Shown piece after piece: positions 36,570 through 47,594 of a stretch of DNA of 64,000 nucleotides; the first letter of the stretch is position 1; every line of letters starts with the position of its first letter. The translations under genes and the position numbers were made by a program. The stretch is taken from positions 1 through 64,000 of the forward strand of contig JAHHGZ010000030.1 of NCBI GenBank assembly GCA_019359595.1. Direction: 5' to 3'. The notes under the pieces are model-generated. The model did no database searches. It was given only the letters and a program-made list of their open reading frames with translations, and had not been told where the DNA came from. Source of the DNA: Cyanomargarita calcarea GSE-NOS-MK-12-04C (GTDB lineage: Bacteria; Cyanobacteriota; Cyanobacteriia; Cyanobacteriales; Nostocaceae).

Positions 36570-37595
36570 ATGGAATCGACTGGCGTACGGATCGCAATTG
36601 ACGCAATGGGAGGGGATCGCGCACCTGGTGAAATCGTCGCTGGCGCACTGCGGGCACGGGAAGAATTAGGTGTAAAAGTATTGTTGGTGGGCGATCCCCA
36701 GCAAATTGAAGCTGTATTGCCGCCAAAAACTAATTTGGGGCAGGTGGAAATCGTTCCTGCGGAGGAAACGATCGAAATGGATGAGGAGCCTTTAAGCGCC
36801 ATCAGACGCAAACCAAAGTCCTCAATCAATGTGGCAATGAATTTGGTCAAGCAAAAGCAAGCTGACGCTGTAATTAGTGCTGGTCACTCTGGGGCCGCAA
36901 TGGCCGCAGCTTTACTTCGCTTGGGACGACTGCCGGGAATTGACCGTCCGGCAATTGGTGCGGTATTCCCCACGATGGTTGCCAGCAAGCCAGTACTGAT
37001 ACTTGATGTTGGCGCAAATGTAGACTGCCGTCCGAAGTTTTTGGAGCAGTTTGCTGTCATGGGGTCGATTTACAGTCAATACGTATTGGGTACACAGCAA
37101 CCCAAGGTAGGTTTATTAAATATCGGTGAGGAAGACTGTAAAGGTAATGATTTAGCCCTTCGCGTCCATCAACTACTAAAAGAAAATACCCAAATTTGTT
37201 TTAGTGGCAATGCCGAAGGACGTGATGTACTTTCAGGCAACTTTGATGTGATTGTATGTGATGGCTTCGCCGGAAATGTGCTGTTAAAATTTGCTGAGGC
37301 CGTCGGAGAATTTATCCTGCAAATTTTGCGGGAAGAGTTACCCCAAGGATTGCGCGGTCAAATTGGTACAGCAGTTTTAAAACCAAATCTGAGGCGTATC
37401 AAGCAGCGAATTGACCACGCTGAACACGGCGGTGGATTGTTGTTAGGTGTTGCCGGCATTTGCATTATCGGTCATGGTAGCTCCCAAGCACCTTCGATTT
37501 TTAATGCTATTCGCATGGCAAAAGAAGCGGTAGATAATCAGGTACTGGAACGTATTCAGTCCCAATATCAAAGCTTACAGCGCGAAAGTAGTTAA
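36570..37595 (+). CDS. plsX: Phosphate acyltransferase PlsX
   Basis: PlsX makes acyl-phosphate from acyl-ACP, feeding phosphatidic acid synthesis. From ATG 36570 the product is 341 aa, the usual length, and opens MESTGVRIAIDAMGGDRAPG, the PlsX N-terminal signature. GHSGAAMAAALLRLGR and DGFAGNVLLKF are further family segments. The frame is open to a TTG at 36453, but that extension is not expected. It heads the plsX-fabH-fabD lipid cluster. Confidence 0.93.
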   Translation: MESTGVRIAIDAMGGDRAPGEIVAGALRAREELGVKVLLVGDPQQIEAVLPPKTNLGQVEIVPAEETIEMDEEPLSAIRRKPKSSINVAMNLVKQKQADAVISAGHSGAAMAAALLRLGRLPGIDRPAIGAVFPTMVASKPVLILDVGANVDCRPKFLEQFAVMGSIYSQYVLGTQQPKVGLLNIGEEDCKGNDLALRVHQLLKENTQICFSGNAEGRDVLSGNFDVIVCDGFAGNVLLKFAEAVGEFILQILREELPQGLRGQIGTAVLKPNLRRIKQRIDHAEHGGGLLLGVAGICIIGHGSSQAPSIFNAIRMAKEAVDNQVLERIQSQYQSLQRESS

Positions 37596-37603
37596 TTGTC
37601 ATT

Positions 37604-37750
37604 AGTTAGTGGTTAGTAGTTAGTAGTTAGTAGTTAGTGGTTAGTAGTTAGTGGTTAGTGGTTAGTGGTTATAACTAACAACCAACAAATAACAACTAAC
37701 AAATAACAACTAACAACCAACAACTAACAACCAACAACTAACAACCAACA
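37604..37750. repeat. Heptamer tandem repeats between plsX and fabH
   Basis: Repeated TTAGTAGTTAGTGG units followed by AACAACTAACAACCAAC units up to the fabH start. The two halves are complementary and can fold as a long hairpin, which may tune expression within the lipid operon. Confidence 0.8.
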
Positions 37751-38770
37751 ATGGGAGATGCCAGAGTGCAGAATTTCGGAATAAAAATTACAGGAAGTGG
37801 CTCGGCTGTACCAGCAACTTGCCTGGATAATCAGGTGCTAACTCAGTTGGTTGAAACATCTGATGAATGGATTACCACAAGAACGGGAATTCGTCAACGG
37901 CGTTTGGCTTCTTTCGATGAGTCTTTAACGACCCTGGCAACTGTTGCCAGTCGTCAGGCGATCGCAGCCTCTGGAATTACACCAGGGGATCTAGATTTGA
38001 TTGTGCTGACAACCTCCACTCCTGATGACTTATTTGGCACGGCTTGTCAAATTCAAGCCCAGTTGGGAGCCACCAAAGCAGTAGCCTTTGATATGACAGC
38101 GGCTTGCTCCGGTTTTGTATTTGGCATGGTGACAGCGGCACAATTCATCAGAGGTGGAGTTTACCAAAACGTATTGGTAATTGGTGCCGATATTCTCTCT
38201 CGCTGGGTAGATTGGCAAGACCGGGGCACTTGCATTTTATTCGGTGATGGTGCGGGAGCGGTGGTGATGCAAAAAAGCGAAACGAGCGATCGCTTACTCG
38301 GTTTTGAACTCAAAAGCGACGGCACACAAAACCACTACCTCAACTTGCCATACAAAGGTGAATCGCAACAGTTAGCTGCTGACATCAATGTAACCAAAGG
38401 CACTTACCAACCCATCACCATGAATGGCAAAGAAGTTTACCGCTTTGCCGTCTTGCGAGTCCCAGAAGTCATCGACAAAGCTTTATTTCACGCCAACCTC
38501 AGTGTTGAGAAAATAGACTGGTTATTATTGCATCAAGCTAATCAGCGGATTCTGGATGCCGTTGCCCAGCGTCTGAATATTCCAGATAGTAAAGTTATCA
38601 GTAATCTTGCTCAGTATGGCAACACCTCCGCCGCTTCCATCCCCTTAGCACTAGATGAAGCCGTACGCTCTGGTAAAATCAAACCTGGTGATATCATCGC
38701 CGCCTCCGGGTTTGGTGCCGGTCTTTCTTGGGGAGCGGTAATTTTTCAATGGGGAAGGGAAAAAGAGTGA
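37751..38770 (+). CDS. fabH: 3-oxoacyl-ACP synthase III (FabH)
   Basis: The 339-aa condensing enzyme starts fatty-acid synthesis from acetyl-CoA and malonyl-ACP. The catalytic Cys is in AACSGF (about residue 119), His in LLHQANQRI and Asn in YGNTSAASI. An alternative GTG start within the first 10 codons would remove only MGDARVQNF. It follows plsX across a heptamer-repeat spacer. Confidence 0.95.
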   Translation: MGDARVQNFGIKITGSGSAVPATCLDNQVLTQLVETSDEWITTRTGIRQRRLASFDESLTTLATVASRQAIAASGITPGDLDLIVLTTSTPDDLFGTACQIQAQLGATKAVAFDMTAACSGFVFGMVTAAQFIRGGVYQNVLVIGADILSRWVDWQDRGTCILFGDGAGAVVMQKSETSDRLLGFELKSDGTQNHYLNLPYKGESQQLAADINVTKGTYQPITMNGKEVYRFAVLRVPEVIDKALFHANLSVEKIDWLLLHQANQRILDAVAQRLNIPDSKVISNLAQYGNTSAASIPLALDEAVRSGKIKPGDIIAASGFGAGLSWGAVIFQWGREKE

Positions 38771-38887
38771 GGAATTATGAGTTACGAGTTATGAATTAAA
38801 TTTAATTTCTAACTCCTCACTCGCAACTCCAAACTTCAAACTCCTAACTCCTAACTCCTCACTCCTCACTCTTAACTTTTGGAATCA

Positions 38888-39763
38888 ATGAGTAAAACCG
38901 CATGGGTGTTTCCCGGACAAGGTTCACAAGCCTTGGGTATGGGAATGGATTTATTAAATCTACCGTTTGCTAAAGACAAATTTATTCAGGCCGAAGAAAT
39001 TTTGGGTTGGTCTGTAATCGAAATTTGTCAAAACGAAGAAAAATTATCACGTACGCTCTACACACAGCCTTGTCTGTATGTTGTAGAAAGCATTCTTGCC
39101 GATTTATTCAGAAGCAAAGAACAACCAGATTTATTAGCCGGTCACAGCTTGGGAGAATACATTGCCCTTTACGTCGCTGGTGTGTTTGAATGGTCTGCTG
39201 GATTGCGCTTGGTAAAACGTCGTGCTGAACTCATGGAGAGTAGCTCAGGTGGGATGATGGCTGCATTAATGAACTTTGAGCGAGAACAACTGGAAAAAGT
39301 TCTTGCTCTCACTCCCGACGCAGTTTTAGCAAATGATAATAGTCCCGGACAGGTAGTAATTTCTGGAACTCCAGAAGCTGTGCAAACAGTAATATCCCAA
39401 GTTAAGGCAAAACGTGCTACTCCTTTGAAAGTTTCTGGAGCATTTCACTCTCCCTTAATGTCAGCCGCAGCCACTGAGTTTAAAGAAATTTTAGAAACTG
39501 TGCAATTTCAAAAAGCGACTGTGCCAGTATTATCAAATGTGGAACCATCCCCAACTGTGGATGAGGAGCAACTAAAACAGCGTTTAATACAACAGATGAC
39601 AGGGAATGTGCGCTGGCGAGAAATTTCTTTAAAATTATCAGAAAATGGTATTGAGCGAGTAGTGGAAATCGGCCCCGGTAATGTCCTGACTGGTTTGATT
39701 AAACGCACTTGCACCGATTTGAAGTTGGAAAATATCCGCAGTGTGCCAGAATTAGCAATTTAA
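38888..39763 (+). CDS. fabD: Malonyl-CoA:ACP transacylase (FabD)
   Basis: The 291-aa product loads malonyl groups onto ACP. It opens MSKTAWVFPGQGSQALGMG and has the GHSLGE nucleophile motif (Ser about residue 87) and the SGAFHSPLM segment with the catalytic His. ATG 38888 is preferred over TTG 38879. A heptamer-type repeat precedes it. A MITE copy begins eight bases after its stop. Confidence 0.95.
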   Translation: MSKTAWVFPGQGSQALGMGMDLLNLPFAKDKFIQAEEILGWSVIEICQNEEKLSRTLYTQPCLYVVESILADLFRSKEQPDLLAGHSLGEYIALYVAGVFEWSAGLRLVKRRAELMESSSGGMMAALMNFEREQLEKVLALTPDAVLANDNSPGQVVISGTPEAVQTVISQVKAKRATPLKVSGAFHSPLMSAAATEFKEILETVQFQKATVPVLSNVEPSPTVDEEQLKQRLIQQMTGNVRWREISLKLSENGIERVVEIGPGNVLTGLIKRTCTDLKLENIRSVPELAI

Positions 39764-39770
39764 CTTCTGA

Positions 39771-39882
39771 TACCGTTTCTTTGTGAAGCTGCATATATTA
39801 CCCCCCGGCTACGCCGTCCCCCCTTGGCAAGGGGGGACTACAGGGGGGTCTTGATTATGTGCATCTTCATACAGAATTGGTA
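39771..39882 (+). mobile_element. 112-bp MITE, copy 2
   Basis: It is nearly identical to the copy at 34345 and in the same orientation. It is flanked by TGA on both sides (39768-39770, 39883-39885), a 3-bp TNA target duplication. It sits directly after fabD, at the junction where the aquaporin-containing insertion in the lipid cluster begins. Confidence 0.85.
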
Positions 39883-40053
39883 TGAGAAACTTTTCTCTCC
39901 ACCTTTGAAACTCCCCACGGATAAATCCGGGGGATTCTTAAGGAGTCCAAAAATGAACCCTTAAAGGCTGGAAACACCGAAAAAGGTGAGAAGTCTGCCA
40001 CATGGAATACTCTACGTGGCGAGCTTCGACACATCGCTGCTGAAGTATCGGTG

Positions 40054-40857
40054 TTAGTAACGAATGTTTTCAATCTGCGAGGCGACCAACCGTTCTGCTT
40101 TGGTTTCCTCAAATACTTTGAGGTAAAGGTATCCTGCCGCTACCGCTCCTAGGATGGGGGCAACCCAGAACAGCCAGACCTGTGCGAGTGGTGTTCCGCC
40201 TACATACAGAGCGGGTCCGAGAGTACGGGCGGGGTTCACAGAAGTATTGGTGACAGGAATGCCGATCAGGTGAATCAGAGTCAGAGCCAGACCAATGGGA
40301 ACTGGAGCAAATCCTACTGGGGCGCGGCGATCAGTTGCACCCAAAATCACAAATAAGAAGATAAAGGTCAGGACAAACTCCGCCACCAAGCAGGCAAGTA
40401 GACTATAGCCACCGGGGGAAAAGTCACCATAACCATTGGTCGCAAAAACGCCCGACTTGGTTGCATCAATGGCAAATCCAGCCTTGCCACTGGCGATCAG
40501 ATAGAGGACTCCACTTGCGGCGATCGCACCCAGAACCTGAGCAATAATGTAAGGCAATAATTCAGACCCTGGAAACCGTTTACCCGCCCATAAGCCAAAG
40601 GAAACAGCGGGGTTAAAGTGTCCACCGGAGATGTGACCGACGGCATACGCCATTGTTAAAACCGTCAAACCGAAGGCAAGGGAAACTCCTACAAAACCGA
40701 TTCCCAAAGGGAAGCTAACCATTGATGGAACAGGAGTATTTGGAGCGGAGAGAGTGGCACCTGTGAAGGCTGCTGCCAGTACAGCGCTACCACACCCTCC
40801 AAAAACCAACCAAAAAGTTCCGATGAACTCTGCAATGCATTTTTTTACAAGTGACAT
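40054..40857 (-). CDS. aqpZ: Aquaporin, AqpZ-like
   Basis: The 267-aa MIP channel has six membrane helices and both pore NPA motifs (HFNPAVSFG and VNPARTLGP). ATG 40857 ([21 protein letters not shown]) is the likely start. The first NPA loop and [12 protein letters not shown] near the N-terminus match AqpZ-like water channels. It is transcribed opposite to the lipid genes on both sides, consistent with a later insertion. Confidence 0.92.
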   Translation of the reverse strand: MSLVKKCIAEFIGTFWLVFGGCGSAVLAAAFTGATLSAPNTPVPSMVSFPLGIGFVGVSLAFGLTVLTMAYAVGHISGGHFNPAVSFGLWAGKRFPGSELLPYIIAQVLGAIAASGVLYLIASGKAGFAIDATKSGVFATNGYGDFSPGGYSLLACLVAEFVLTFIFLFVILGATDRRAPVGFAPVPIGLALTLIHLIGIPVTNTSVNPARTLGPALYVGGTPLAQVWLFWVAPILGAVAAGYLYLKVFEETKAERLVASQIENIRY

Positions 40858-41531
40858 ATTTAGAGGCTCCCTAAGATAAACAAGATAAGACAACTTGGCT
40901 TTATAAAGTCAGAAGCAATTGCCTCTGCACGTCTTCAGTACAAAAACCAGGAACACTCACAAGCATGAATAAAATAACTCCAGCCTTTAGAGGAATGTCA
41001 GACAATGATTGGACTGCCGATACCACAGCACTCCTACATCGAACACTAATCATACAAGCCCATATTCACTTACCGAAGATGTAGCCAACTTAAAAATCCA
41101 GACTGCAACCATTGGAACGAACAACATCTAAACAATTTTGAGGAGCATCAAAGGACTACCAATGGTGCTTTACAAAGCCTCGAACCAATACTTTTGTAGC
41201 TAATCAGATTTTTCCCTCAAACACAAGTATAGGAAATAGCATAATTAACGTATTTGTGCTGAGACCACAGGAAAAATTAATATGACTCAAAGTGCCATTC
41301 GGCTATAACCCCTGATGAGAAAAAACTACGGGTTTCAACGTAGACGAGGTTTAGAACCCAATCGCTAATTTTATTGTTTGCTTAATTTGCATAAATGATT
41401 ATGGAAGAGGTGTGTTTACGATAGAGCCGTATTTGGGATAGAACCGTATTGTGTTTAACAGACACATTACCAGGAAAGCGGTATATCCACCCTGCTTACC
41501 TGTAATTGTAAAAGGTGGGTTTATCAAAATA
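40858..41531. other. Intergenic region between aquaporin and PspA-like gene
   Basis: About 670 bp between divergent genes, with no ORF, tRNA or transposon end that I can support. Promoters for both sides are expected. An in-frame GTG extension of the PspA-like gene (41451) lies at its right end. Confidence 0.4.
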
Positions 41532-42245
41532 ATGAGAAAAGCTATTTACTGGTTGATGGGTGAAAAAGCAGGACGAACCATAGTCGGGACTTGGAATTGG
41601 CTGTGGGGAATGCCGATTGAGTCCGGTGGGAAGCTAGCTGTGGCAGTAGCTGAAGATTCTCTACAGTCGATGCAGGAGGCAGTGCAAAAGCTGGCGCATG
41701 CAGTCGCTATGCAAGAAGGTTCCTACAAAACTGCCAAATCTAAATATGAGTCAAAGGTAAAAGAATTACAAACCTTCGAGCAGCAGGCGAAAATTGCTCA
41801 AAACGGTGGCAATCCAGAAGCAGCGAAGATGGCGATGATGAGGGTAATTCAGACAGAGCAAATCTTGCCAAAACTGGAGGAGATGGTTCTTCAGGCAGAA
41901 CAGGCTGTGAAAGCTTCTAAGGACAAGCTAAACCGGGAGCGGATGAAGCTAGAAACCTACAAGTCTGATATGCAGAATATGAAAGATATGTCGGAGGTGA
42001 ACGCAGCACTTGAACAGATAGCCAAAGTCAATAACGAATTTGACATTGGTTCGGCGAAAAATGACTTTGAAAAGGCTAAAAGTGCTGTCGAACGTCGCAA
42101 TCTTGGTGCCCAAGCTATAGCAGAAATGTCTGAAAATCCTCAAGAAAAGCTCCAAGCAGAAATGGAAAACATGACGATGGATGATGAGGTTTCTCGTCGC
42201 TTGCAGATGTTAAACGATTCTGGTCCAAAGCAATTACCACAATAA
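41532..42245 (+). CDS. PspA/IM30-like protein
   Basis: The 237-aa protein is almost wholly coiled coil after an N-terminal segment (MRKAIYWLMGEKAGRTIVG). It aligns by pattern with PspA/Vipp1: an amphipathic start followed by long helices with NGGNPEAAKMAMMRV in the hairpin. Vipp1/PspA family proteins form ESCRT-III-like rods or rings that protect membranes. It is shorter and less canonical than Vipp1, so it is a paralogue. The PstS-like gene follows 21 bp later. Confidence 0.7.
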   Translation: MRKAIYWLMGEKAGRTIVGTWNWLWGMPIESGGKLAVAVAEDSLQSMQEAVQKLAHAVAMQEGSYKTAKSKYESKVKELQTFEQQAKIAQNGGNPEAAKMAMMRVIQTEQILPKLEEMVLQAEQAVKASKDKLNRERMKLETYKSDMQNMKDMSEVNAALEQIAKVNNEFDIGSAKNDFEKAKSAVERRNLGAQAIAEMSENPQEKLQAEMENMTMDDEVSRRLQMLNDSGPKQLPQ

Positions 42246-42266
42246 ATTAACCCCAAATAAACGAAT

Positions 42267-43184
42267 ATGAGTCAAAGAAGCGGCCCACCTCCAATTGTTT
42301 TTATCCTTCCGTTACTGCTGCTCTTGGGTGGTGGCATTTGGTGGTTTTTCGGCAGGCAACCATCGGAAGTTGGCACACAGTCTAATACTCCTGTGAATAA
42401 CCCTGTAGATCCAGTAGTCCCAGTAACTAACTCTGGTAATTCTGCATGGACGGCACCAACTACTGTCGCTAGCGGTACTGCTGTGAGAATTGACGGTTCT
42501 ACAAGTATGGTGACAGTTAACCAAAATCTCAAAAGTGCTTTCGAGGGGCAGTTTCCTGGTACAACTGTAACTACAAGTGCAGGTGGAACAGATAAGGGAA
42601 TTCAGGACTTGGTAGCAGGTAGAGTTGATATTGCAGCAGTATCTCGTCCTCTGACTGCTCAAGAGCTAAGTCAGGGATTAACAGCAGTACCGATCGCAAG
42701 GGATGCGATCGCTGTCATTGTTAAGAAAAATAATCCTTTCGCACAGGGATTAACCAGTGCTCAATTAGCAGATATATTTGCAGGAAAAATTAACAATTGG
42801 TCCGCAGTCGGTGGATCTACAGGCAACTTGAGAGTAATTAATCGTCCTGCTATCAGCGGTACCAATAGGACTTTCCAAGAACTAGTGCTTAAAAAGGCAA
42901 ATTTTGGCACAACGCCAAACATTACAACATTGCCAACGGATGGTACAACTGTTCTGATTCAAGCTTTGGGCACTGATGGCATCGGCTATGCTACTTCTGC
43001 TCAGGCTAATCGTCAGCAAACAGTGCGCATTGTCCCGATTGATGGCTTGACTCCGGATGTTCCTGCTTATCCCTACCAACGTCAACTGTATTACGTTTAC
43101 AAAACTACAACACCTGGAGTGCAAGCTTTCTTAGGTTATGCGACTTCATCCCAAGGACAACAAGCCATTATTGGTACTAACTAA
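42267..43184 (+). CDS. PstS-like phosphate-binding protein with N-terminal anchor
   Basis: The 305-aa product has one N-terminal TM segment (PIVFILPLLLLLGGGIWWFFG), a Pro/Val-rich linker, then a periplasmic binding fold of the PstS type (VRIDGSTSMVTVNQNLKSAF and the RPLTAQELSQGL region). It lacks a lipobox and a pst transporter nearby. Its location beside a PspA-like gene suggests membrane-stress or phosphate sensing rather than uptake. Phosphate binding is presumed from the fold. Confidence 0.8.
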   Translation: MSQRSGPPPIVFILPLLLLLGGGIWWFFGRQPSEVGTQSNTPVNNPVDPVVPVTNSGNSAWTAPTTVASGTAVRIDGSTSMVTVNQNLKSAFEGQFPGTTVTTSAGGTDKGIQDLVAGRVDIAAVSRPLTAQELSQGLTAVPIARDAIAVIVKKNNPFAQGLTSAQLADIFAGKINNWSAVGGSTGNLRVINRPAISGTNRTFQELVLKKANFGTTPNITTLPTDGTTVLIQALGTDGIGYATSAQANRQQTVRIVPIDGLTPDVPAYPYQRQLYYVYKTTTPGVQAFLGYATSSQGQQAIIGTN

Positions 43185-43393
43185 TAGTTAATAGTTAACA
43201 GTTCAATACAACTGGTCAGCTGTCCCCCAGCAATTAGGCAGGTTCAGGACTGTTCGCTATTTTAAGATTTGTATCTTAAAGTTGTTCGGCAACCCGCTTT
43301 CTACGAGAAAGCGGGTTGCCGCTGTATTTCTATTTGTTCTAGTGGTTGCCTTTTCGCTTATGCTTATACTCAGTTTTATGTGAGTTAACTTCT

Positions 43394-44032
43394 GTGAGCA
43401 GAAGCCGCGAACCGTTCATCAGTCTGGCACTCTATCACGCTTTGAAGTGGTCGGTAGTTAGCCCTATGCTACACACTTATTTCCGGGGTCGAATTTATGG
43501 TGTTGAAAATGTGCCCCAAAAAGGAAGATTAGTGATAGTCAGCAACCATGCAAGTTATTTCGACCCGCCAATTGTTTCTAATTGCGTCCGTCGTCCGGTG
43601 GCTTATATGGCTAAACAAGAATTGTTTGAAATCCCGGTTTTGGCGCAAGTGATTAAATTATACGGTGGTTATCCAGTAAGTCGGGGAACAAGCGATCGCA
43701 CTGCTATCCGTTCAGCCCTTGAGTATCTCGAAAAAGACTGGGCTGTGGGCGTTTTCTTGGAAGGAACTCGTACACCCGATGGACGGATTGCAGACCCCAA
43801 ACGCGGTGCGGCACTCTTAGCCGCAAAGGGTAAAGCACCCATATTACCTGTATGTTTGTGGGGTTCTGAGGAGATTTTAAAGAAAGGTTCGCCGATCCCA
43901 CGGGCTGTTCCACTCACCGTCAGAATTGGTAAGTTGATTGACGCACCCACCTCCACCAATAAACAGGAATTAGAAGCACTGACGCAGCAATGTGCAACAG
44001 CTATCAATGAAATGCACGATTTAGGACGATAA
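43394..44032 (+). CDS. plsC: 1-acyl-sn-glycerol-3-phosphate acyltransferase (PlsC type)
   Basis: The 212-aa enzyme esterifies position 2 of lysophosphatidic acid. It has the NHx4D motif (SNHASYFDPP) and an EGTR motif (LEGTRTPDG). GTG 43394 (MSRSREPFISL) is a plausible start; a TTG at 43346 is also in frame. It would complete the plsX-fabH-fabD set, from which it is separated here by the aquaporin, PspA-like and PstS-like genes. Confidence 0.88.
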   Translation: MSRSREPFISLALYHALKWSVVSPMLHTYFRGRIYGVENVPQKGRLVIVSNHASYFDPPIVSNCVRRPVAYMAKQELFEIPVLAQVIKLYGGYPVSRGTSDRTAIRSALEYLEKDWAVGVFLEGTRTPDGRIADPKRGAALLAAKGKAPILPVCLWGSEEILKKGSPIPRAVPLTVRIGKLIDAPTSTNKQELEALTQQCATAINEMHDLGR

Positions 44033-44083
44033 GGAAGAAAATTGTTGATATTATGTTGATTAATGACGAATGACTCTTGACTA

Positions 44084-44389
44084 ATGACTAATCAAGATAT
44101 TAGAGCCGAACTAACACAGAATTTGGACGAGGCAGAGTGGGAATGGCTAATTCCCCACATCAAGAGGGATGCAGTGATTTTAGTCTCGGTGGACTTAGAT
44201 TTACTGGATGCGGGAGAAGCGATCGCCAGCGATAATATTCCTACTGTAGAACGCTGGATTAATGAAGCATTGTTTACCAAACCATCAACAGACCAACTCA
44301 GTGAATGGAATGGCGATCCCACTAAGCGGTTTAAGACTCTGATTGTACAGCCTTACGTACTTGTGCAAGAAAAAGCACAAAATATCTAA
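44084..44389 (+). CDS. DUF2288 family protein
   Basis: The 101-aa protein matches the small cyanobacterial DUF2288 family: DEAEWEWLIPHIKRDAVILV near the start and FKTLIVQPYVLVQEK at the end. It is soluble, with no catalytic motif. It lies 51 bp after plsC and is likely co-transcribed. Function unknown. Confidence 0.75.
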   Translation: MTNQDIRAELTQNLDEAEWEWLIPHIKRDAVILVSVDLDLLDAGEAIASDNIPTVERWINEALFTKPSTDQLSEWNGDPTKRFKTLIVQPYVLVQEKAQNI

Positions 44390-44635
44390 GATAGTAATTC
44401 TTTATTTGGGCATATTTTTCCGTTTTGCCAATCCAGATCGCAAATTGTTCTGGTACGATGAAGCATTTACATCCATCCTAGCTCCAGCTTATACCGAAGA
44501 AGAGCATATTTGTCAAGACTGGGGTTTTCAACTCTTCATTACCTGCATGGGTAGCGATCGCCGTTTCCCCATTTCAAATATTAAATGCCCAAGGCAAATT
44601 TACTTTTTACTTTTGCCTTGTTCGGTAAACTTTAA
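44365..44635 (+). pseudogene. Glycosyltransferase-39-like membrane protein remnant
   Basis: After the DUF2288 gene a frame reads ILYLGIFFRFANPDRKLFWY and then DEAFTSI, with AYTEEEH further on. This resembles the first catalytic loop of ArnT/GT39-type glycosyltransferases. In another frame, VFNSSLPAWVAIAVSPFQIL and NAQ resemble a later loop. The rest of the roughly 500-aa protein is gone. This is a deletion remnant. Confidence 0.6.
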
Positions 44636-44639
44636 AATC

Positions 44640-45248
44640 TTACCTACTTTTTGCTGCATTAGCACCAGTATAACCAGTCGTTACCCACATTAAGGCTCTA
44701 GCGCCATCGCGGACAGATTTTTCAATAGGTTCGGAAGATTTCTCCGATGGTACTGCGACTGTCTTAAAAGCAATACCCCGACTACCAAAAACAATCTCAC
44801 CAATTACGCTGGCACGACGCATATGATAATCTGAAGTAATCAAATAAACGCTCTTGATCCCCCGAGATTCTAACTCATCCACCATCGTTGTGAAGTTAGT
44901 CACTGTGTCTACTGCTTCATCATCCAAATGTAAACGTTTGGTATCAACCCCAGCTTTCGCAAACACTTTTTTCGTCGGCTGTTCTGGACTACCCCCACTA
45001 ATCCAAATTGGTATATTTGGATGGTTATGGGCAAAATTGGCTGTAAATTTCTCTCGTTCCAAACGTGACGTTGAACCACCCAAAACTAAGACCGCTTGAG
45101 GTTCTAAAAATGTATTTTTAGCTTCCTTGTATCCCCACCACAAGAATAGCGGCAACATTAGGAGCATAAACCGAATAGATTTACTGGAGTGTGATTTATT
45201 CAAGGTTCTAATCACTACGTCTGATTCGATTGGGAAATTTTCTCTCAA
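44640..45248 (-). CDS. YdcF/ElyC-type DUF218 protein
   Basis: The 202-aa protein has one N-terminal TM segment (SIRFMLLMLPLFLWWGYKEA) and a DUF218 domain with VLVLGGS, a Trp-Ile-Ser-Gly-Gly segment, ITSDYHMRRA and a final catalytic-like region. Members act in envelope or polysaccharide maintenance in other bacteria. It is convergent with the GT39 remnant. Exact function unknown. Confidence 0.82.
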   Translation of the reverse strand: MRENFPIESDVVIRTLNKSHSSKSIRFMLLMLPLFLWWGYKEAKNTFLEPQAVLVLGGSTSRLEREKFTANFAHNHPNIPIWISGGSPEQPTKKVFAKAGVDTKRLHLDDEAVDTVTNFTTMVDELESRGIKSVYLITSDYHMRRASVIGEIVFGSRGIAFKTVAVPSEKSSEPIEKSVRDGARALMWVTTGYTGANAAKSR

Positions 45249-45442
45249 AAAATAATTTAATTATTACAGATGTTGGAACTTTGAAAATATATACCTTCAT
45301 ACAAAACTGGAGTTTTTTTTTAGCACAGACTATTTAATGGTGTCCGTAGGCTATTACCCCCCAATGTGTCAATAAAATTCTACCTTGTATCGAATGCTCG
45401 ATAAAGGATTCACAGTTACTTTATTTAATATTTGGCGAACAA

Positions 45443-45772
45443 CGGGACTAGCCGGGTTCGAACCGGCGACCTAGCGCTTCAGATTTGTGTGAGTTTCCCC
45501 ACTCTCCGGACTATACCTTCACCGTAGGCTTTAAACCCTTAGGCGGTGGCTTACTAGTCTCTACACCTTCCCTCTATTTTGGATTTGAGACTTACAGATT
45601 GAAGATAAATCCAAAATCTCAAATTTCAAATCTCAGGGCTTGGCTCGGTATTCCCATAAAGTCTTTAACTTTTTAGGGTTCACCGAATTTAACCACATTC
45701 ACTCATAAAGTTTCCTTTAAGGTGCCCGATTATTCAGGAGGCGCTCGCTCTATCCAGCTGAGCTACAGCCCC
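45443..45772 (-). tRNA. tRNA-Arg(CCT), interrupted by a group I intron
   Basis: The 5' exon is 45772-45736 and the 3' exon is 45479-45443, giving a 74-nt tRNA. The acceptor stem GGGGCTG pairs with TAGTCCC (two GU wobbles), with discriminator G. The D-arm is GCTC/GAGC. The anticodon stem is AGCGC/GCGCT with loop CTCCTAA, so the anticodon is CCT. The T-arm is CCGGTTCGAACCCGG. The intron interrupts after anticodon position 36. CCA is not encoded. Confidence 0.92.
45480..45735 (-). ncRNA. Group I intron (256 nt) in tRNA-Arg(CCT)
   Basis: The 5' splice site follows a U (CTCCT/GAAT) and the intron ends in G (ATCTG/AAGC), as group I introns require. Core elements read on the minus strand: TACCGAGCCAAGCCC resembling the P4/Q region and AAGGTATAGTCCGGAGAG resembling the R/P7 region. 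A central AT-rich inverted repeat (GGATTTGAGA...) forms a peripheral stem. There is no homing endonuclease ORF. It resembles the small bacterial tRNA introns of subgroup IC3. Confidence 0.85.
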
Positions 45773-45803
45773 AAAAAAAGTGCTACGTAGAATTATAGCA
45801 GTT

Positions 45804-47578
<1,775 letters not shown>

Positions 47579-47594
<16 letters not shown>

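Noticed and set aside
17180-37750. Heptamer repeat arrays considered as CRISPR arrays
   Set aside because: Units are 7-14 bp, degenerate and without unique spacers, so they are short tandem repeats rather than CRISPR.
41451-41531. N-terminal extension of the PspA-like protein
   Set aside because: The added 27 residues are Pro/Cys-rich and absent from the usual PspA start; ATG 41532 is the better start.
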